From assembly GCA_025201765.1 (NCBI GenBank), contig MU623405.1, positions 1-64,000 on the forward strand: DNA of 64,000 nucleotides. The letters are read 5' to 3'. A program made the translations under genes and the position numbers. Of the stretch, positions 58,601 to 64,000 are shown piece after piece. Each line of letters starts with the position of its first letter. The stretch's first letter is position 1. The DNA is from Daldinia sp. FL1419 (taxonomy: Eukaryota; Ascomycota; Sordariomycetes; Xylariales; Hypoxylaceae). The notes under the pieces were generated by a model, which saw only the letters and a list, made by a program, of their open reading frames with translations, ran no database searches and was not told where the DNA came from.

Positions 58601-59520
58601 CGTTAAGAGAAGAAAAAACGACCACATAACTTCGACGTATCCCTTTAATAAAACAAACATTCCTTCTTATTTGTTCCTTTTTTTTTATCTTTTTTTTTTA
58701 TACCAAGGCCTCCTCTTTTGCCTCATCAATTTCCCACTTGTATCCTCTACATAACTCATTCCGAACCGGGCCGCGTTCGTTCTTGGTGCCCAAGTCTGGA
58801 GTTGGTTTCCCAGTTTCTGGTAAAATTATCTCCTAGAACCTGCACGGTGTCTCCGATCTTGGTCTGATTCCAGACCCAAGCCCGCATTACCTTTTGCCTG
58901 TCCCTCTAGCAAACAAACATACCCGAAGAGAACCAATAGGCCCGATGACCCCAGGTCCAACAAAAATCTGAGAGGAGAACAGCATATGCACGGGATTGTC
59001 GGTCAGCCACCATAGCACCAAGGCGGTCTACCGAGTAGTAGTAGACGGCTTTGCGTCTCTACGTCTCCAGCTTTCAGGTATGATCACTTTTTCTCCTCAA
59101 TAGGAGGGGAACTTCTTATGTACCCGTATTTTTATCTTGTCCCCCTACATATAGTAGGCGATTTCACTTACTCTATAAATTCTATGAAGTCTGGTTGCAG
59201 CATTTACACAAGCTTGGCCTATTTCGCGACCATCTCGTCTATCTTCTTTACTAGATCTATCTCATCTCCTGTAGTAAATTGACATCATTTAGCTCCACTA
59301 AGCCCAGGGTTCTCGCCCAACCGCCGATCGCCCCCCGATAAACGAAAAGACCCTTTCGGCAGAGCCTAACCGAGTCAACGTGTTCGCCGGAACTCTACTA
59401 ACCCACAATTATTTGCGATCGCATCTTTCGACTATCTCGAATCCCGCTCCTTGCCTAGTTGCGAAGGAGAGAGAAAAGCAAGCAAAATAATCAAAACGAC
59501 ACCCGTAAAATTGATTTGCT
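55661..59520. other. 3.9-kb divergent gene-free region
   Basis: This long spacer separates the divergent PIS1 and orotidine-decarboxylase genes. It is AT-leaning with TAGG repeats, AGGTACCT at 57490 and pyrimidine runs at 57425-57470 and 58675-58700. Frames are under about 105 codons and unsupported. The final 400 bp should include the pyr-4 promoter and leader. No gene is recognised. Confidence 0.6.
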
Positions 59521-60666
59521 ATGTGTGCAGCTCAAGATCGCCATCCTACGTTCAAGGCGAGCTTCGCCGAGAGAGCTACCAATGCCTCTCACCCTTTACT
59601 TAATTACCTGTTCCGGCTCATGGAATTGAAGAAATCGAATTTGTGCCTCAGTGCCGACGTTACCTCCGCCCGCGAACTTCTCACCTTGGCCGATCGAATC
59701 GGTCCCTCCATCGTCGTGCTCAAGACGCATTACGACCTCGTCGCCGGATGGGATTATCACCCACAAACTGGAACTGGTCCTAAATTAGGCGCCATCGCAA
59801 GGAAACATGGCTTCCTCATCTTCGAAGATCGAAAATTTGGAGACATTGGCAGCACGGTCCAGCAACAGTACACCGCTGGAACTGCGCGGATCATTGATTG
59901 GGCACACATCGTAAACGTTAATATGATCCCTGGTAAAGCCGCTGTGACTGCCCTTCATCAAGCAGCTGCCCGATGGCGATCCCGTGTTAATTACGAAGTA
60001 AGAACATCTGTCTCTGTCGGAACCCCGGTCTCGGACGAGTTCGACGAAGATGATAGCGACGATGGACAACCTACAACTGCGCTTTCACCATCAAAGGAAC
60101 CCCCGCCGTCGTCAAGCTTCCGCACTGATCACAACGGTCGGAAAGGGAGCATTGTATCCATCACCACTCTCACGCAATCGTTCGAGCCTGTAGACTCACC
60201 GCGTTTTGGTCATTCTATTGCGGAGGGAGATGAACTTGTATATGCGGGGATTGAGGAGCCTCCTTGGGAGCGAGGACTCTTAATATTGGCGCAGATGTCT
60301 AGCGAAGGAAATTTGATGACTAAGGAGTACACGCAGGCCTGCGTCGAAGCCGCGAGAGAGCACAAGGACTTTGTGATGGGTTTTATCTCTCAGGAAACCC
60401 TTAACAGCGAAAGCGCGGATACCTTCATCTCTATGACACCAGGATGTCAACTACCCCCTGACGGAGACGAAGAGGACAGTAACGTTACAGGCGATGGTCT
60501 CGGGCAACAATACAATACGCCCACCAAGCTTGTAGGGCAATGTGGCAGCGATATCGTCATCGTGGGTCGGGGTATCCTTAAGGCGGCATCTCCGCAGATG
60601 GAAGCAGAACGATATCGAAGAAAGGCATGGAAAGCATATCTCGGCCGGATAGGACAGGAGGCGTGA
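59521..60666 (+). CDS. pyr-4: Orotidine-5'-phosphate decarboxylase
   Basis: This enzyme converts OMP to UMP, the last step of de novo pyrimidine synthesis. It is an intronless 381-aa protein. The active-site block FEDRKFGDIG at 101-110 carries Asp103, Lys105 and Asp108, as in yeast Ura3. Other family blocks are LCLSADVT, VVLKTHYDLVAGWD, DWAHIVNVNMIPG, RGLLILAQMSSEGNL and VMGFISQ. Toward the C-terminus are MTPGCQLPPDGD, GSDIVIVGRGIL and YRRKAWKAYLGRI. An acidic, Ser-rich insert of about 80 residues (roughly 165-245) lies between the two halves of the barrel, as known for Sordariomycete PYR4 proteins, and so supports the taxonomic placement. The start at 59521 gives the usual N-terminus (FKASFAERATNASHPL). 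Confidence 0.97.
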   Translation: MCAAQDRHPTFKASFAERATNASHPLLNYLFRLMELKKSNLCLSADVTSARELLTLADRIGPSIVVLKTHYDLVAGWDYHPQTGTGPKLGAIARKHGFLIFEDRKFGDIGSTVQQQYTAGTARIIDWAHIVNVNMIPGKAAVTALHQAAARWRSRVNYEVRTSVSVGTPVSDEFDEDDSDDGQPTTALSPSKEPPPSSSFRTDHNGRKGSIVSITTLTQSFEPVDSPRFGHSIAEGDELVYAGIEEPPWERGLLILAQMSSEGNLMTKEYTQACVEAAREHKDFVMGFISQETLNSESADTFISMTPGCQLPPDGDEEDSNVTGDGLGQQYNTPTKLVGQCGSDIVIVGRGILKAASPQMEAERYRRKAWKAYLGRIGQEA

Positions 60667-60990
60667 GAGTGAACGGATTTTCTTTTCGCATTAAGCGGAT
60701 CTATGTCAAGCATGGATGATATATTCGTCCCGGAGCCTGGAGTTCTTTCGGCTTTATACAAGATAGTCATCATTATTATTCAGGGACCCCGGTAAACTAA
60801 AAAAAAATTGGAAGGGGATATAAGTGAGTTCAATTCATACCAAATGATATTCGACTGTTTTCCACGTTAATGAGCATATCTCGGTGAGAAGTTCCCTGCG
60901 AGTGGATGTGTGAGCTGCTTATACTAAAATATGTACATTTTGGGGCTCTTCGAAATAGGGGATCGGGAGACGGGAGCATCTTTGTTGATG

Positions 60991-61030
60991 CATCCCATCT
61001 AATGTATATGTCTCAAGATGAGATGGGATG
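60991..61030. repeat. Perfect 10-bp inverted repeat
   Basis: CATCCCATCT and AGATGGGATG form a perfect 10-bp stem with a 20-nt loop, about 325 bp after the pyr-4 stop codon. Any role in 3' end formation is inference. Confidence 0.75.
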
Positions 61031-61200
61031 ATTTCAGGCGACGGCAATGTCATAAAGACAAACTAATGCATATGAGTATAAAGATTGACTGTGGAGTTTA
61101 TCAAATGCGTACTAGTATGCGTTCGCTCATTATTGCATGTATGTTTCTACGTGCTCTTCGCCGATAATGCCTGCAAGTCGCGAAGAGGCGCAATAAGCGG

Positions 61201-61220
61201 GTTGCGGTATATGCCGCAAC
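61201..61220. repeat. Short hairpin
   Basis: GTTGCGG and CCGCAAC form a 7-bp stem around a 6-nt loop. Confidence 0.7.
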
Positions 61221-62479
61221 TTTGTTTTACGGTTTAAGTATCCCGCATTTTATGAGAGGGTAAGTGGCTTTTTAGCCAACCAAGTTGCTCGAATGAAACA
61301 TGATGATTGATTAGGTACCTGGGTAACTTTGGGTATCGGGGTAGTCTTTAGTCATGGGGTTTTGCTAGAGAATATTGGCAATAGGTTGGGTGCTGGCTAC
61401 CTACCTAAGTTACAATACTTACAAATGCAGGTGCTAGGGACTATAATCCGTATTGTACATGTGTGTACCTATCATATAGGTCTGGTAGGTAATAGGTCCC
61501 TATGTTAGACCTACCCTACCTCGAAGGACCTCACCAGGCCTGCTCAGGTAACCCGCCCAGGTGATATTAATTAGTAACTTTTAAGTACTTGCGGATGATT
61601 AAATATCCTCGTTACCTAAGCACGGGGAACAACGGTCTTAGCGCGGGGAAGGGCTGCCTTCCGAAGACCTAGAAATGTTGTTCTTTGAGATATGATTGGT
61701 TTTAGACAAATATACTATTCTTGAAATGGTATAAGTTGGATGTTTATTAAGTTTGGATCTGCTGATATAGTTAACTAGGATATACCTGTGTCTAGTTGGC
61801 AACTTCCGGGGGACTGGAGATTTTTTTTAACCTGGTATTGGAAGTACTAAAACGTGAGATAACGTCGAACCAGTACGACGGTACCGTGGTACATATCTGG
61901 GTGTACTTTTTTTTTTCTTTTCTAATGCTGTTTCAACACGGCAGGATATAGTATATAGTGGCTGCTGCTTCAAGACAAGAATGTCGGTCGGGGCTTCCGC
62001 GTTCTATTGCAGACCACACATATGCAAGCCTTATTAGAGAGGGGGCTACAATGCTTTTTATGCCGGGTGCCAATAAAGGTAAGATTATACATTGTATGTA
62101 GGTAGGCAAGTACATGGGCAAAGAGGTAAGCATTGTAAGGAGCAAATCCTCTGTGCCACTTCTTGTCTTCTTTTTTAACATACCTTACTTGAGCACTTTT
62201 TTTTTTTTTTTTGCTTTTACCTATAACTACCTACCTACTTATATACATCCGTATATCCATACTAATATGAACCTAGCCCTCTAAAAAAAAGTGTGCTTAG
62301 CCGTCCATACGATTTACACCGCGCAATCCCGTGGGAAGCTGAACCAAACTTTTCGTCCACATCCGCTACCCGGCTACCATACTTTTACTCAATTTCCCCT
62401 CAAACCCACAATCGTGTTGTCGGGTCATATCGTTACAATAATAACCCTTTTTCTTTCTTTGTCCTAAAATCTTCTCGCT

Positions 62480-64000
62480 ATGTCCGCCGCAGGAGTGGCC
62501 GAGAATGTAGTCCAGATGGACGCCAGACCAACACAAGAGCTTCACGGCAAAGCGCCACCTCGCAAAAGAAGAAGGATTGTCATTAGCTGTACTGAATGTC
62601 ATAGGAGAAAGCAGAAGGTAATAAAATGCTGCCACTTACCAGCCCAACACCACCACAACGCCTCAAAATCGTTAATACCGACCATTTTAGTGCGACCGAA
62701 AGACGCCATGTACGAATTGTGTATCGCGGAATAAGGCAACCGTCTGTCGGTACGAATCTGGGACACCAAATACAAAGTCGGATCGAAAAGATCCTCCTCA
62801 GATTGCTCACGAGCGCCCATCCGATCAGCTCGAAAGTATATCGGTGCCCGTCAAGACCGCGGACTTCGGCTACTCATCGAATAGCGTATCGACCCTTGGC
62901 ATATTGCGCAAGATCGAAAGCAATGGCGAACCATTGGCGGGAATGCCTTCCGAAAGATTTGAGGGTGATAATTACGGCATGCGCGAACGATATAAGACAT
63001 TGATTCGCCTATTACCAGCCAGAGCCTACGTCGAGAAGCTCGCAGCCATCTATTTCAGAGATATCAATTGGCAATACTTCAGCATTGATGAACCCGTCTT
63101 TTATCAGTTGATGGAAAGATGGTATAGTGTACCATTCAGTGTTCTGTCAACAGCAGGTCTACAAGCTTTAGATCCAATCCTGAGAGTTTTCCCGGCTCTC
63201 ATCTTCCAAATGCTGGCCTCTTCCCTACTATATCTTCCCGATGACTTGGCAGAGACATTTGAGGCGTTAAAATATACAAGTAACATGACCTTCGACGATT
63301 TAGCATTCGACTATAGCGAGTCGGGTGTTTCTATCTTATCACTCCTAGGCAAGCGTCAAATGTCTATCATGACTGTGTTAGCCGGTTGGGTAAGAGCCGC
63401 CTTTCTCAAGTACACCGGCATGGTCACCGAGGCTGTAAGTTATTATTTTCATATTGAGTTATTTTTTATTATTCTAACGCCTTGATAGTGGCATCAAGTC
63501 GGAACTAGTATCCGAGATGCGCAAGAAATTGGCCTTCATCGAGATCAGATGGATCCCCAACCAAGGCCAGAGGATTCTACCGAGGAGGCTTTGGAAAAGA
63601 TGTGGGACGCCCAAAGTCGTCGAAGGGTTTGGATGACTTTACTTGGTTGGGATTTACATACCGGTGCTGTACTTGGTAGGCCTACCAGCGTGGATTATCG
63701 CCTCATGAGTCGGAGTCTCCCTATAGATTCGATCATCCCAAAGGATACGAGAAGATCCCCCATAATATTGCGTGGTGAGAATGATCCACCTACGCCTTTG
63801 ACCCGAGCCATATGGTCCTGGGAGGTCATGCGGCCGCTACGGGATATTCTAGACCTAGAGAAAGAAGGGCCATTCCCAAAGGATTTTTCCAGGGTCGAAA
63901 AGATCCACCGAGAGTTACTAGAACTTTATACCCGCACCCCACCACCTTTCCGTATGGAGAATCCGGATACGCGGTTCGACCACCTTCCGGAGTGCTGGTG
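62480..64000 (+). CDS. Zn2Cys6 transcription factor with fungal-specific MHR domain (5' part)
   Basis: A binuclear-zinc-cluster regulator, truncated by the window end. Exons seen are 62480-62617, 62691-63434 and 63489 onward; introns are 73 bp (GTAATA to TTTTAG) and 54 bp (GTAAGT to GATAG). The first intron splits the zinc cluster between KQK and CDRKTPC. The six cysteines are at 37, 40, 47, 53, 56 and 65 with spacing 2-6-5-2-8, preceded by a basic run PPRKRRR. The fungal_trans middle-homology region starts near YKTLIRLLPARAYVEKLAAI and contains YTGMVTEAWHQVGTSIRDAQ, EIGLHRDQ and RRRVWMTLLGWDLHTGAVLGRP, all typical. The target pathway is unknown and no neighbouring cluster identifies it. Confidence 0.92.

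Larger units (their letters stand above)
60667..62479. other. Intergenic, pyr-4 3' side and regulator promoter
   Basis: 1.8 kb with no gene. It contains two short inverted repeats at 60991-61030 and 61201-61220, AGGTACCT at 61313, and T runs near 61909 and 62200. The last 200 bp are the Zn2Cys6 gene promoter. Confidence 0.6.

Noticed and set aside
59521..60666. Acidic insert in OMP decarboxylase as a novelty
   Set aside because: Long inserts at this position are already known in Sordariomycete PYR4 proteins.
43786..62480. Secondary-metabolite cluster around the P450
   Set aside because: Neighbours are dynactin, SRP19, PI synthase and OMP decarboxylase. No polyketide, peptide or terpene synthase is present, and the Zn2Cys6 regulator is 10 kb away.

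Overview
The window is nuclear DNA from a filamentous ascomycete (Pezizomycotina, most likely Sordariomycetes). The evidence is short GT-AG introns of about 54-112 bp with CTAAC-type branch points, fungal-specific families (Uds1, Dsc2, Zn2Cys6 regulator, fungal P450) and an orotidine decarboxylase carrying the long acidic insertion seen in Neurospora-type PYR4 proteins. An order such as Xylariales is only a guess. No rRNA, tRNA, CRISPR or bacterial operon signal was seen.

Layout. 1-2969 is gene-free. 2970-13518 carries a Pho23-like ING/PHD protein (-), a cis-prenyltransferase for dolichol synthesis (-), Dsc2 of the Golgi Dsc ubiquitin ligase (+) and an Uds1-domain coiled-coil protein (+). 14435-15627 is a broken secreted endonuclease/exonuclease/phosphatase gene. 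19428-21455 is a TCP11/Sok1 protein (-), followed by about 8.5 kb with no convincing gene. 30035-37255 carries TAF13, a small secreted Cys protein, a drug/metabolite-type transporter and the RuvB-like ATPase RVB1, all (+). 38729-41312 is an HMG-box regulator. 42.3-43.5 kb is an AT-rich repeat island with a tandem duplication whose copies differ only by transitions (a RIP signature) and a MITE-like inverted repeat. 43786-49194 holds dynactin p150 (+) facing SRP19 (-). 50558-52198 is a lone P450 (+), 54493-55660 phosphatidylinositol synthase (-), 59521-60666 orotidine-5'-phosphate decarboxylase (+), and 62480-64000 the 5' part of a Zn2Cys6 regulator running off the window.

The genes are mostly unlinked housekeeping functions (chromatin and transcription: Pho23, TAF13, RVB1; secretory pathway and lipids: cis-prenyltransferase, Dsc2, SRP19, PI synthase; cytoskeleton: dynactin; pyrimidines: OMPDC). 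They do not form a biosynthetic cluster. Accessory content is limited to the nuclease relic, the secreted protein, the P450 and the repeat island.

I did not find a convincing new multi-gene system. The items most worth a second look are the RIP-marked repeat island with its MITE-like element, the multiply deleted nuclease, the P450 with Leu in place of the heme-loop Arg, the two stop-free in-frame introns (PHD finger and P450), and a palindromic 8-mer, AGGTACCT, that recurs about 17 times between genes and in no exon. Splice sites were assigned by eye from GT-AG, branch point, frame and family conservation.
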